64,000 nt of DNA, from contig OX637404.1 in the NCBI GenBank assembly GCA_951799425.1, positions 18,934,045-18,998,044 of the forward strand, read 5' to 3'. The notes under the pieces were generated by a model. That model ran no database searches. It saw nothing but the letters and a program-made list of their open reading frames with translations, and was not told the origin of the DNA. The position numbers were made by a program, and so were the translations under genes. This document shows positions 47,604-59,724 of this stretch, piece by piece (the first letter of the stretch is position 1; every line of letters starts with the position of its first letter). This DNA comes from Ilex aquifolium (Eukaryota; Streptophyta; Magnoliopsida; Aquifoliales; Aquifoliaceae).

Positions 47604-48098
47604 GATAAGAAGATGAAGTGGGAGATCTAGATCTGTGGAAGTGGAAAGAGACAATTTATGTGTTCTGTGTTCTATGTCTATGTTTTAGATCTGTGGGAGA
47701 TCTAGATCTGTGGAAGTGGGAGATCTAGATTTGATGTTCGGTTCTTCGAGGTATGTGTTCTGTGTCTCTAATGTTCGATCTTTGAGGACTAGATCTGTAG
47801 TGTTCGAGTTTTTGAGATCTAGATCTATTGTCTGCGAGATTTAATTCGTCGTGTTCGACGGAGAAGACAAAGTGGAAGGTGACGGAGAAGAAGAAGGGCT
47901 GCCGACTGGTTTTAAGCTTTGAACCAACCGGTTTGAGGAATCTTTGGTTCACCGGTTTTGGCCAAAATCGGCCGATTTTTTCGGTTTCCAACGGTTCGAT
48001 TCCTTATGCGGCTTAACTAAAGAATCGGACCGTTTGAAGTCCCAGTTCAAGGTTCAACCGGTTTGACCGGCTGGTCCGGTCCGGTTCTGACAACACTG
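47181..48098. mobile_element. hAT-type element (918 bp) with 8-bp target duplication inside the CCA array
   Basis: The termini CAATGTTATCAGAACCGGAC and, reversed, CAGTGTTGTCAGAACCGGAC match at 18 of 20 positions. A perfect 8-bp duplication GTGCCACC flanks it (47173-47180 and 48099-48106). The interior has a (GA)n run (about 47562-47598) and repeats of GATCTGTGGAAGTGG; there is no transposase. Confidence 0.88.
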
Positions 48099-48439
48099 GT
48101 GCCACCAACACCACCATTGTCGCCACCACTACTACCTCCACTATTGTGATGGTGGTGATAAAAATAAGGTAGTTGCAGAGATATGGTTAAAGAAAAAGAC
48201 AAAATTAGAATAATAATAATTTTTAGACTTCAGCCCTTTATATTTGTCAAATAATTTTATTAAATTCAATACTTAAATTTCAGTTGATAACAAACAGTCT
48301 GTGAATTAAAAAATTCAGCATTCAACACTTAAAATTTAGCATTTAGTTTTTAGTCTTTACCTTTCAATTTTATTAAATACCACCTTACTTATATGTACAT
48401 AAGTGAGAGTTAAACATGATGATGCACAAAATTGATTTG

Positions 48440-49140
48440 CACACCACCTGTCAATCAAACAATATAAAATGCAGTAAAGTAGAGGGAGAGAGAAGACAAG
48501 GTTTATAGTGGTTCGGTTAACGTGACCTACGTCCACTTTGAATGGCAAGGGTCGCCGGTATTTTATTAACTCCGGTGTGTAGAGAGAGCAAATGGTTACA
48601 GACTTTGACAGAGGAGGAAAGAATTCTCTCGAATGAGTCTCCTGCCTCCCAAGTGTTGGTGGGACTTACATTTTATAGTAGTCACCTCGTAATGAATATT
48701 AATTAAATAGTTGATCCAGCGGTCGTAACGGATTCTAGGGCGACTTTAATAGTAATTTAAATGGCTTGGCGACCTCTCATCTCCTCAACGGGCAAGAGAG
48801 TTATAGTGCACTCCAAAAGACTCGGTCAAAGATGAGGTAGGGGTTGACTCCTTCCAAGGTAGCGAGGGTGAGGCTCTTGGATGACCTTGCATGCTCCAGG
48901 GTGGTGAGGAGGAGACTCTTGGATGACCCTTACTCCAAGGAGGCTTGGAGGAGGCTCTTGGATGACCTTGCATGCTCTCTGCTGATGTAGTAGCTCCCTG
49001 AGCCTGATGAGCTTGACCAGGTTGACCACATTGGGCTGAATTTGCTGGATCTCTAGGAGTTGGGCTATAAACTCGGACCCAGCTTTATAACATGAGTTGG
49101 GCCTTGGGCTTGGCCCATCAAAACATGTAAATTATTATGA
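48440..49140 (-). mobile_element. LTR-like remnant with a 40-bp minisatellite
   Basis: The stretch around GTGGTTCGGTTAACGTGACC and CTACGTCCACTTTGAATGG parallels the Tat LTR (TGGTTCACCCTAGCC, CTACGTCCACTGTAATGG), suggesting a related, older LTR in the same orientation. A minisatellite of three units with GAGGCTCTTGGATGACC lies at about 48870-48990 (steps 42 and 39 bp). The ends are not defined. Confidence 0.45.
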
Positions 49141-49503
49141 TATGTCAACCACTTATAAAAAATTACTTTCCATCCACTTTTTGTTACTCGGTTATCTGAC
49201 AATGACTAATAGGGGTGTCAATGATATTTCAAGAAATATAGGTGGTGTCCCTAAAATTATGCTAATATATAAGGGGTATCAATGATATTTACGCTTAAAA
49301 GTAAATATGATATAATTAACTTTGTACTGAATATTAGAGATTTAAAACAAAATTATTATTTTTTACATCATTTATAAGTAAAATATAAATATAAATATAA
49401 ATATAGTAGCTTGTAAAATTAAGTCGGTTCACTTCGCCGGCATTTCAATTCAGCTCAACAAACTAAAACCAACCCGTTAGAGAACACCAGCGACCGACTA
49501 CCA

Positions 49504-49917
49504 ATGGCGACTGTGTCGGACACCACCTCACAACTCTCTCTCCACCGAACCCAGAAAACCCACGAAAAATCCCTCGAAATTTCTCCAAACAAACGCCTCA
49601 AAACCCGAAAAGATTCACCTACATCCTCATCCAAAGGCAAAGCCAAACTGAGAGAAAAAGAAGAAGATGATAATGAATCAACAACTACCAATTCAGAAAC
49701 TAATTGCTGCGGGATTTGCCTATCAGAAGAGGGTAGTTCAATCAGAGGGTGGATTGATAGCTGCGAGCATTACTTCTGCTTCGTTTGCATTATGGAATGG
49801 GCCAAGGTCGAGTCCAAATGCCCAATTTGCAAGCGCAGATTCTCCACCATTCGACGTCCTCCCAAAACAGGTGTGTTCCCCTCCGAGCGAATTGTTACAG
49901 TCCCGGTTCGCGATCAG
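49504..49917 (+). CDS. RING/PHD zinc-finger protein, exon 1 (RING)
   Basis: Exon 1 encodes residues 1-138. A basic, Lys/Ser-rich N-terminus (about 28-55) precedes a C3HC4 RING finger with C69, C72, C87, H89, C92, C95, C106 and C109. The RING suggests E3 ubiquitin ligase activity. The exon ends VPVRDQ at a phase-0 donor (CAG then GTGAAA), which joins in frame to VYHHFG at 59725. The pairing of RING and PHD fingers matches a plant 'PHD and RING finger' family of probably nuclear, chromatin-linked proteins; targets are unknown. The start is the first ATG after a short non-coding leader and has a good context (ACCAATGGC). Confidence 0.88.
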
Positions 49918-50244
49918 GTGAAAAATTTATTCTTACAAGTTGTTTTTCAGTTGGGTTGTTTTTGTTTCAGTTATTGGTGTTATTTTTGATGTATTTCCAA
50001 GTATTAATTGAGTTTGTATGTTTTATGTGAGTAAATGTTAGCTTGGATTTGTTTACTTTTCCAGATATAGGGATTGCGCTCTTTTAATTATTTTAGGTAT
50101 GCCTTTATGAACAGTATACGCATTGTAGCCTGACGTTATTGAGTTCAAATAGAAATATGTGGTTTTAAGGAATTTAAACATCATTAAGGTGAGACTGAAC
50201 CTATTTGGTTTTATTTGTTAGTGTTATGTTATGATATGTTAATA

Positions 50245-53058
50245 CTAGTTAATGCCCGTGACTAAGGCACTATGTAGTAAAAAAAAATCACAACTTACAA
50301 AATTTGAATCCCCATTCATCCCACACACATACGCATGCAAAAAAGGAAACCCATTAATCCAAGGCCATTCCAACAAATTTCACCCGCCAACACAGCCTAT
50401 TCCCCGTCTCCCCTGCCACCATCACCTACAACCCAAAGTATGGCATCCAGCTTTTGTTGTGAGCATTCTACAATTAACTTTTATGTACAAAAAATAATTT
50501 CCAGCTGGCTTCCAATGAATTTCAGCATAATTGTAAACTCAAATTTACATTTCATTCAATAAACATATAAATCAAACTTTGACTATCAAAAGCAGCTTCT
50601 AAATCAAATATTCAAATCAAATCTCCAACCTTCACATAAACTGTCAAAAGACAAACCCTACAATACCAGTTAAAATACTCTTTTTTTTCTTTTCACAATG
50701 CCCAACACAAATAATTTAATGGTCAAAACAAAGCATTTAAATTAAGCCAAAAAGGAAAACTTTGAACTAAAATAATAAATAAGACAAAAAAAAAAGTTAA
50801 TACCAACATAATCCGACTGAATCCACAGCTCAAATAAGTGAAAGCCTCTAGGGCTTTCGAGCTATAAAAATAGAAACACCAAGGTAAAGACCTTGGACAC
50901 ATGGGTGTCCATCCTAAGAACATAGCCTGTTGCAATAGCTTCTTTGATGTTTGACATGTGGCCAAGCACTTTAAAATCACTTGATTGATGCGCTTTGGAT
51001 AAAAAGTGTATAATGACCTTGAGATTCCAAGTTCAGATAGTTTGAGCTGAAGTTACAACAGGAGCATTGAGAAAGTAGATTTAATGATTTTTAACCAAGA
51101 CATGCAAAACATGTGAAAAATTACGGAAAACTAATTATGATGTCCATACTAATGAGCATTAAGACATCCATCATACCAACATTTATTTGTCTAATTAAAG
51201 TCACAAATGATCAACATCAAAAAAAATACACGCCTAATCGCCCCTAAAAAAATTAAACTTGTAACTTTCATAATGCAAGCAAAAGAATAAAACAATTAAT
51301 AAAATATATATCAAGCAATTGGCCTCACAGAAAACCACAATGAAGATATTGATCAAAGAACGATGAAAAAATTTGGTAATGCTTCGCAAAATAGACACAG
51401 AGTTTGAGAAAAACCCAAAGCCTGCATGAGAGAGGGAATTCTTTTTCATGACACCAATTTTAATGACAGACAAAGTACAAACAATGGAGAATGGTAATTA
51501 CTTCTAAAGGTGCCACCACTGTTGCCTCATAAGTAATAGAAGAATCATATCTTTGAGCTCTATAATGTTGTACCTGTTCTTTGTGCCATCGCAACCAACT
51601 AAAAAATAGAAAAACCATCAACACCTCTAGGGTTTTACCTCTTCAATAAATTGAACCACAAATATTTAATACATGAACAAATCAAAGCATGTAAGAAGAG
51701 GTAAAGTTTACTTTTCATTATAGGTGAATGCTGCCAATGACTTATAGGTAAAACAATTTTTGTAAATCATATTAAGAAGCTTATGCAACATAAAAGCAAC
51801 TTAGAAGTTCATATTGCTTATAAACCTTCGACAAAGATACAGGGCCCTTTGTAAAGGGATTCATTGTTACATAATGTGGTAGACTGATGATCAAGAGAAG
51901 GAAGAATTAAGGTGGCATACCACCAATAATTAAGTAAATAAAACTTAAGTACAAACTTTGAATTGGGCATATATCAAGAAAAAAAAATTGATTTTGTGCT
52001 CTGGCGCTTGATGAATATGGAAATAGAAAAGTTGAACATACATATTTGATCCCTTGGTCGAGTAAGGCATTAATAGTTGTTATCTCTGTTTTCTTTCACC
52101 CAAATTTCTAGTAATGTAGCGGTATCGTAATTTTTCGGACTATCGGAGTCCAAACACAACCAAAACCTCTACAAAAGTTAAACAAATTTAACTTGTTTCC
52201 ATACATTTCAAATAATCCTCTGTTCATCGAAAAAGAGGAACCCAATTTTATGCATGGAAAAAGCCTAGAAGAAGTAACTTGCAACTTTTCCCAAATGTCT
52301 TTCAACATTCCCAATGCATAAATAAACAGAATGAGGCCCAAAATAATGGGCATATATCAGAGTTGATAAAATCAAGAAAATGCTTAGAAGCTTGAATGGA
52401 AGAAACCCATCTCAATCTACCTAAAATCAATAGACCACATAAATGATTTGAGGCAAAGACAACGAAGACTACCAAGCATGAATAAAACAAAATGAATAAT
52501 AAAGAGTTCAGATGAAGTGAAGATTGGAGCATATAGCAAACTGAGAAATACAACAAAAAAACTAAAAACCGAAGCATACTGAAATTCAAAGTGCAATAAC
52601 AGAAGTAAACACAAACTTGATCTTAGGGACTACAAGAAGCAGAAGAAGTGAACACAGTAGGATCTGAGTGCGTGTGTGTGTGTGTGGGGGGGGGGGGGGT
52701 CTGTGATCTGAGTGCTTTTGTGTGTGTTCTGTGAGCTGATTGTGTTTTTTGTGTTCTTGTGCTGTGTGTTTTTTGTTTTCTATGTGTGTTTTCTACGTGT
52801 AGAGAGAGAGACGAAGAGGCGTGACTGATAGAGGAGACTGAGGGAGGGAGAGAGAGACATCGTATGAGTGATAGAGAGAGAGAGGGGGTACATGAGCAAT
52901 AGGAGTCTAGAGTTGTATATGGGATGAAAGACTTACTCAAATTTTTGAACATGAAAAAAAATTCAAACATCAATTAGGATCGTCAAATCAATAATTTTAA
53001 AACAATTTGAGCTGCGAAAAGCTCAAGACAAACTAAACTAGCTACTTTATTAGATAGA
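50245..53058 (-). mobile_element. Non-autonomous Helitron 2 (minus strand)
   Basis: On the minus strand it begins A^TCTATCTAATAAAGTAGC (53058). It ends GTGCCTTAGTCACGGGCATTAA then CTAG^T (50245). The ends and about 70 bp near the 5' terminus (GAGCTGCGAAAAGCT) match Helitron 1; the interiors do not. It encodes no Rep/helicase. Part of the interior could be captured host sequence, but I recognise none. It also holds a 13-G run (about 52686). Confidence 0.83.
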
Positions 53059-53304
53059 TGTATAAATTGGGAATTAGGATGTAGCTATATAACTCTTAAC
53101 ACATGACACGACACTCTTTCTTAATCACTTCTATACTCTTCATGTTCTTCTCTTCCCTAACCCTAATTACTTTGCAATTTAACTTGATATTTGAGCAACG
53201 ATCTAAATTTGAAGTCTTAAATTTGTCAAAAATGTCAGGAGTTATCGGATCTGAACGGTGTGGCTGATGTCATCTTCTAACGTGTTGATGTATGCATGAA
53301 CAGT

Positions 53305-53859
53305 TAGGCTTGACAAAATGCGACATAACACGATTATCCGACACGAAATTAGCGGGTTCGGGTTTAACCTTTAGCGGGTTCGGGTTTAACCTTTAACGGG
53401 TTCGGATGATAAACAGGTGGACCCGCCTGTTAAATGAGTTGTGTTCGGGTGAATAATGTCTACCCATTTACACCCCTTTGCCCAATTAAATTAAATAGGT
53501 TTACATAATTGTTGAGCCTTGAACCAAGTCAATTTTAATTTTGCAAGCCCATGTATTCCTATAGCCCATTTGCTACTTGTTTCCCTAGCCTCTAACATAT
53601 CTCCCGTTTTCCACGTCCATTGCTCTTCAATGTCATTTCTGTCATTGCTCTCTCTCTCTCTCTGTGGCAAGTCCTTGTGGCGAACAATTTGGCATGTTAC
53701 ACAGGTTGTGTCGGATAACTCGCCAAATAAACGGGCCATGTTCAGCTTTTACGATTTTCACCCATTTAATAATCGGGTCATGTACGAGTTAAGTGGTTTT
53801 TTACACGAATCCGTTTACCTGAAACGAACTCGTATAACCTGACATGATTGCCAAGCCTA
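53305..53859. mobile_element. hAT-type MITE with AGGCTTGNCAA termini
   Basis: The left AGGCTTGACAA and the right TTGCCAAGCCT are inverted. TGAACAGT (53297-53304) and TGAATAGT (53860-53867) form an 8-bp duplication with one mismatch. The interior has CGGGTTCGGGTTTAACC-type repeats as in the other members at 9463 and 18924. Confidence 0.75.
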
Positions 53860-54508
53860 TGAATAGTGTCAAAATTTTTCGATTTGTACATGAATTGATG
53901 GATTGGATGCCATGAGTTTTATGGTGATTTTTTTTGGAATTTTTGGAAATCATATGAAGCAAGTTTGAATTTTCGAAGAATTTTCTTTTTTTTTTTAAGA
54001 GTTTAAACCTCAGATCTATATTCTTGGTATTGTGACTGTTTTTCCTTGATTTCATTGGATGAGGTGTAACTAATGTGGATCTACCACACCCATGCAGTTT
54101 TGTTGGAGTTTGATCAATTTTGAGATGATTTCTAGGCATTTTGGAGACTCGGCTAGAGTGTTTTAGTGTCTTTTTGGTTTTTGCTTCTGTTTTGAGGCTC
54201 TTTGACCCCAGATCTGCTTAGTGAGGCTCGACTAGGGTACATATATGATGCTCAGGGGTCCTTGCTGCTCTTTGGAGTAGATTTGTGAAGATTTATCATT
54301 TTTTTGGATTTTTGTCTCTGTTGGCGGTCATATTTGGCCACTGTTGGCCAAAATCTGCTCCGGCAGCCACTGTTCTACTCCGAAAGCTACTGTTCTTGCA
54401 CAGTCAGATCTGCTTGGGACTATTTGGGCATTGTTCTGGTTATAGACCAATTTTTTGGTTGTGTTTTCCGTGATTGCTTGGATTTTGTGTTGATCCCATT
54501 GTGTGGAC

Positions 54509-54985
54509 ATGTCGGAAGGGAGTGTGACCTCTACTACTGTTGGAGGAAGTACGGGAGGAAATGTGTTGAGCTGTTTAGATGTTCTCGCAAATAACTTTAT
54601 CTTCAAATTAGTCCAGAAAAATTAGATGGACACAATTATTTGACAGGGTCACTAGCTTGTTTATTATCGATCCAAACCATCTCCTTGGATGGATATTTGA
54701 CCGGGAAGACTAAGAAACCCATTGAGTCTGGTTCTCCACTGAAACAGTGGACATCTGAAAATGCCTTGTGATGTCGTGGTTGCTTAATTTAATGCAACCC
54801 TCTATTAGTCGTGGTTTTCTATTGCTTGATACAACTTATAAAATTTGGACAGTTGTTGCACATACACATACATATTCTCAGAGGAGTAATGATGCTAAGG
54901 TGTATGATCTTGGGAATAAAGTTTGGGAGACTAACTAGAAGGATAAGACCTTTGTAGTATACTATGCAGGGTTGACTACACTTAC
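54509..54985 (+). pseudogene. Ty1/copia gag (UBN2-type) remnant
   Basis: From the ATG at 54509 (MSEGSVTSTT) the sequence reads, across frameshifts, through copia gag landmarks: LDGYLTGKTKKP, MSWLLNSMQPSISRGF, TTYKIWTVVAHTYSQ and NDAKVYDLG. It breaks up after about 54985. No pol or LTRs are seen next to it. Confidence 0.75.
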
Positions 54986-56109
54986 ATAATTAACTCAACA
55001 TTAAACATAATAAAGTAACACTTTTGATGGTTAATCACCTCCACAATATACACTTAAGAAAAGGGGAAAAAGATTGAGTCATATTGTCAGCACTCAAAAG
55101 CTTTTATGGTGTATTGTAGTTATGATAGATATCTTGTACCACAGTGGAGTCAAAAGGTAAGTTTAGAATTGGGCTACACTTGTCAGGCCATCGAAATTGG
55201 GTAAACACATTAGTCGATTATTTGTTAGTAGTCATGTCTTCCATTCCTATTGGTTTTTACAGAGTTACGGAGTTAATCCTCTTCCCAAACATTTAGTTAC
55301 TATATACAGGGTAGGTCTATTTGTAGTTGTATGAAAAATTATTCTTTAGATAACGAGTGCTAATTTGTTAAATTTGGAAAGGGTAAAAAAATTTCTCCAG
55401 GCTTGGTATACGGGTGAAAAGGTGTTTGATTAAGGGATTCACTCTAGTTCCCCCAACCCTTGCCAGATTTGTGAATTCTTGGTTTGCTAAAGAGATCATA
55501 TGGATTGCCAAAATTGGAAAGTTAATGTGTAACGTTAGCTTTGCTTGTATGTGAATTAAGTTTTCTAGAGACAATTGCTTCAAATATGAGCATGTTTGAT
55601 TATATGAATTCTGTGTTTTTTTTACTCTATTGAGAATCCATTAGTCTTGTCAATAGTCAGCGGTCCCATTGGAATGGACACCAAACCACCCTCTCCTTTT
55701 ATGAGTAGTATAGTTATGAATAGTTGTAGCTAAGTTCTAGCACCTTTATCTTATATTCAACATAAAAAATGACTTTTGTATCTTATATTCAACATAAAAA
55801 ATAACTTTTGTTTTTCGCGGTTGTGATCGTTTTAAATTTTATTTTAAAGTTAATCCGACAGCTAATATTAACTCCCCAAATTTAATAGGGAAAATAGGCT
55901 TCCTAAGGATTTGTTTGGAGTGACTTTTCAAAAGTGCTTCTAGGACTTATCACTTCTCATAAGAACTTTAAAAAAAAAAAAGTAATGTTCGAAACAACTT
56001 ATTTTAATTATTTCGAAATAAGTCAAAAATAGTTTTACCACTTAAATAAGTAAGTAAAAGTAAAAAAAATAAAATAACTTCTACTTCTTTAAAATCACTT
56101 CCCTACAAA
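54986..56109. other. Intron DNA without recognised feature
   Basis: AT-rich, with short repeats such as the doubled CTTATATTCAACATAAAAAA near 55750-55800. The segment from about 55915 (GATTTGTTTGGAGTG) may start a TIR element around the CCA array. Confidence 0.35.
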
Positions 56110-56625
56110 ACATTTCACCACCACCACAGTACCGCCGCTGCCACCCCACCACCACCACCACCATCATCACCCATCACCGATTGCTACCATCGCCGTCCAC
56201 CACCATCATCATCTCATTTTTATATTTATTACCACTACCACCATCATCTCATCACCACTGTCGCTCACCGCCACCACCATCATTGCCCACCACCACCCAC
56301 TACCACAACCCCCCACCACCCATTGTCGCCCATCACCGCCGCCACCCACTGTCACCCACCCCCACCACCATCGTCACCACCCATTATCACAACCCACTAT
56401 TGCCACCACCACTTCCAACTACCATCACCGTCGCCCACTACCACCCACACCCACCATCACCACCACCAGCACCGTCGCCCATGGCTGTCACTACTACCAT
56501 CGTCACCCAAAATTCACCACCACTACCACCACGATCGTCGTCACCCACTACAACTATCACTGTCTCCCACCATCACCATTGCCGCCCACCACTAGTACCA
56601 CTGCTCACCCGCACTATAATTGGCG
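56110..56625. repeat. Second long CCA-rich trinucleotide array
   Basis: About 515 bp of CCACCA/CATCAC repeats, like the array at 46605. The flanks contain GTTTGGAGTG (left) and, reversed, CCTGTTTGATAATGTG (right, about 56885), so it too may sit in a TIR element. Confidence 0.85.
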
Positions 56626-57777
56626 CTTAAATTCTTTTCTATCTCCTCTATGTTTGTGATTTAATTTTGAGTGTGAATACAAATATATTTATTATTGGCA
56701 ATAACTAGTATATTAATAAGCCTAAAAATATACTCCGTAATGCAATTCCTAGACCATAGTCTCCTCTTCTCAATCATTAACTAGCAATTTATAAAAGTTT
56801 TCCTTTCCTTTCTAAAATATTCCTCTTTCTTTGTGTTTTTTGTTTCATATTATGATCAATTTAATAAACATGTGCAACACATTATCAAACAGGCGTTCTT
56901 TCTTGTCTTGTAGGAACTTGAACATGTCTACACTACTAAGACATACCCATTATCCAGAAAAGATAAAAAGTGGATTTCATAAAATGAATGCCAAAAGCTT
57001 TTAGCCAAGATCTCACTTGAATTTTAACCTTATCTTGCCATGACTGGAGTTTTATGTGTTTGACTACTTTGGTATCTGATATCGTTCTTTTAAGGGTTGA
57101 AAAGTTTCGACCCAAGCCGAGTAGAAAGTGTAGTTACCCCTAAATCAAAGATTAGGTTGGATTGATTTGTATAAGCTGCTGAGTTAGTTGTTGGACACTT
57201 TTCGATTCATCATTTTGATCAACCCATTTGTGAGATCTGTTTGGACACTGAAACAATATTTTACTTCATTTAGGTTTTACTATTTACTTATTTCCCAATC
57301 TTCAATCCCCATCCCCTCCCCACCCAAAAAAAAAAGAAAAAAAAAGAAAAAAAAAAGAATGAGCTATTCATTTTCGTAGTATATCTATATGCACCAGAAT
57401 GGGGAGAAAAAATTGGGGGGGGGGGGGGGGGGGGGGTGCTTAAAATGCACATATTTGAGATTGCATCAAACTCTTTCTACTATTTTACTAGTTTCGTGAT
57501 AGTACTCTCTCCTTGTACCAATTGGCTGGTTATTGTAAGACTCGATCAAACCATGAGGGCTTCCATGCCCAAACTATTAGTGAGATCAAGCCCGAAGTTG
57601 GCTTAATAGCATAATACAGACAATTTTATATTCTCCCTTTGACTATTTAAAATACACCAGCTCAATTGTGAACTGCACGAGCTAATTTACACACGACATA
57701 AATTCATGAAATCACACGTGGGTGTGACCCTATGTTTGGATTTTGGAGAGATTCCATGTTGTCTTTGATACCTTATC
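56626..57777. other. Intron DNA with poly-G tract
   Basis: No gene is seen. A run of 22 G lies at 57415-57436 and A-rich runs at about 57327-57358. Confidence 0.5.
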
Positions 57778-59609
57778 ATGGTTCAAAGTATCGACGAAGT
57801 CATATTTGATTTGGCCGTAACGGTACGCGAATCAAAAAATCGTGCATTGAACTAGTATCGACGATATCTCGTACGTTTCGGCCGAAATCAGAGGAACTCG
57901 AGCTACATAAGCTAGTTTTTGTGCACTACAATATGCGGTTGCGAGTCAGAAATTTGACGTATCAGCGTAAAAATGATGATTTTTATAATCCAATTGATTT
58001 GAACAACATTTTTAATGATGAGGACATATTAGATGAGTGAATAAGAGAGGGGGAGGAACCAATTTTATCACCTGATAACTTAGATTGGCTGGATGTAGGT
58101 ATTCGTGATATTGAAGAGGGTGGAAGTGGATGAAATGCGGTTGATGAAGGTGACACTAACACGGCTCCTACATCTAGCAATTATGCGGCCACCAAAAGTC
58201 TTGGAAAAGATACGAGGTCAACCAATAAGGGTAAAAAGCCTATGAGAATTTTTGTCAGTTCTAGTGATTCTTCTTCTTCTGATGATTTTTTTTTCGGTAA
58301 GTCTTCTTCTTCTGATGATGATGGTGATGATAATATTGATGATACTTATGGTAGTGGTGGTGGTGGTGGTGGAAGTAATAATGATGATGATGATGCTAGT
58401 AATCATAGTGGAGATAATGATGAGGGCAACAAGAGTGGTGGTGGAGGGATTACTAGAGATGGTGGTGATACTCAACTAGCTAGCGGTATATCATGGGCAC
58501 AGGGGCAAAAAAATTATTATGCCATATAGGATACAGACCATGGATATCGACCGGGGATAATGAAACAACGAGGAATTTAAACTCTTCTAGTGGTGATTAT
58601 TCTAGTAGACGCCATCATCATTCACTTGGTCGACAGGGTATTGATGATCATACTTGGAGTTTGGGATTGGCATCACATGAAGGATACATTTTTTTTTTTT
58701 ACCTTTTTTTTTTTGAGGGGGGGGGGGAGAGGGGGAGGAGAACTTGAACCCTTAGCCTCAGGAAGGCAAAACTTTCACAAGGTAAGGAGTACCATTGGAT
58801 CAAAGACCCGTTGGTCACATGAAGAATACATGCCTTATGAACATCATCAAAGTAGTGGTATAGAATATAACGATGCACATGAATCATATGGATATGGTAT
58901 CCCTTCGCAACTTGAGAGGTCTACTAGTACTAATAGTGCTAGGTATTATGGTCATTGCCCTACGCATCTTGAGAGATCTACTAGTACTGGTACTGGTGGC
59001 TAATATGATCGTGCTCTAAGAAGACATCATGATGGATCTTCTAACACGACATCGGATAGTGTCAACTTTTCTGGATATGTTCAATCTTCTGCTAGTAGTG
59101 GTCATGAATATCTTGGTTTTGGGTACTATCAACATGGGAACCAGCCAGTACAACCTCCACAATCATACTAATCTGATTATGGGTCATCTAGCAAATCAAC
59201 TCAATCAGACTAGTATTCACACACTGTATTCTTCTCCTTATAGTTGACATTATCCTAATTTGTATTATCCTGCATACAATAATGATGATTTTAAACCTCA
59301 TCATCATTCAATGTGGCAATGATTATGGCTCAGTATGTTCTTAAATGCCTACGTTGAACATTGATAATGATAATTATTTTTGGTAGCGTCCTCATGTTTC
59401 ATTTTAATTATGTTTAATGTATTTTTGAATGTATTGTGGACATATGATGCATGAATGATAATGTTTATATTTTTAGAATTTTCTATAATTTTTTCAAATT
59501 TTTTTGGAGCTTCTATCTAGCGTTCTGAGCGTATCGGCCGATACCGTGCCGCGATCGATGTGTATCAGTATCTTCCGAGTCGATGACCGATACCGCAACT
59601 TTAAACCAT
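57778..59609 (+). pseudogene. hAT-like element with degenerate transposase C-terminus
   Basis: The ends ATGGTTCAAAGTATCG and, reversed, ATGGTTTAAAGTTGCGG form short inverted repeats. From about 57975 the translation NPIDLNNIFNDEDILDE, stop, IREGEEPILSPDNLDWLD matches the acidic C-terminal tail typical of plant hAT (DUF659/dimerisation-type) transposases. A Ser/Asp- and Gly-rich low-complexity tail follows (58260-58480, GAT and GGT repeats), with further stops. A T-rich/G-rich insert with a GAACTTGAACCCTTAGCCTC motif interrupts it at about 58685-58800. Confidence 0.6.
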
Positions 59610-59724
59610 ATTCCCTATGTCCCTGTTTGGCCATGAGGCTCATTTTCTCATCCCAATGATAGCTTTATTTGGTGCTAGCTCGCTAACTGTCACATTTGAT
59701 ATTCTGATATAAATTTGCTTGCAG

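Larger units (their letters stand above)
46405..48305. mobile_element. TIR-type element with an internal CCA-rich array
   Basis: The left CCTGTTTGATAATATCATTT and the right (reversed) CTGTTTGTTATCAACTGAAA, each followed by TTTAAGTATT-like sequence, are imperfect inverted repeats. The interior is almost entirely a trinucleotide array, itself split by a hAT element. The boundaries are approximate. Confidence 0.45.
49918..59724 (+). other. 9.8-kb first intron of the RING/PHD gene, full of transposons
   Basis: GT donor at 49918 and TTGCTTGCAG acceptor ending 59724, both phase 0. It contains Helitron 2 (50245-53058), a hAT MITE (53305-53859), a copia gag remnant (54509-54985), a CCA array (56110-56625), a 22-G run (57415-57436) and a hAT-like element (57778-59609). 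Confidence 0.8.

Noticed and set aside
56181-56630. 149-residue Pro/His-rich open frame
   Set aside because: Same kind of trinucleotide repeat; all three phases stay open.
58242-58529. 95-residue Ser/Asp/Gly-rich open frame as an independent gene
   Set aside because: It is low complexity and continuous with a decayed hAT transposase tail.
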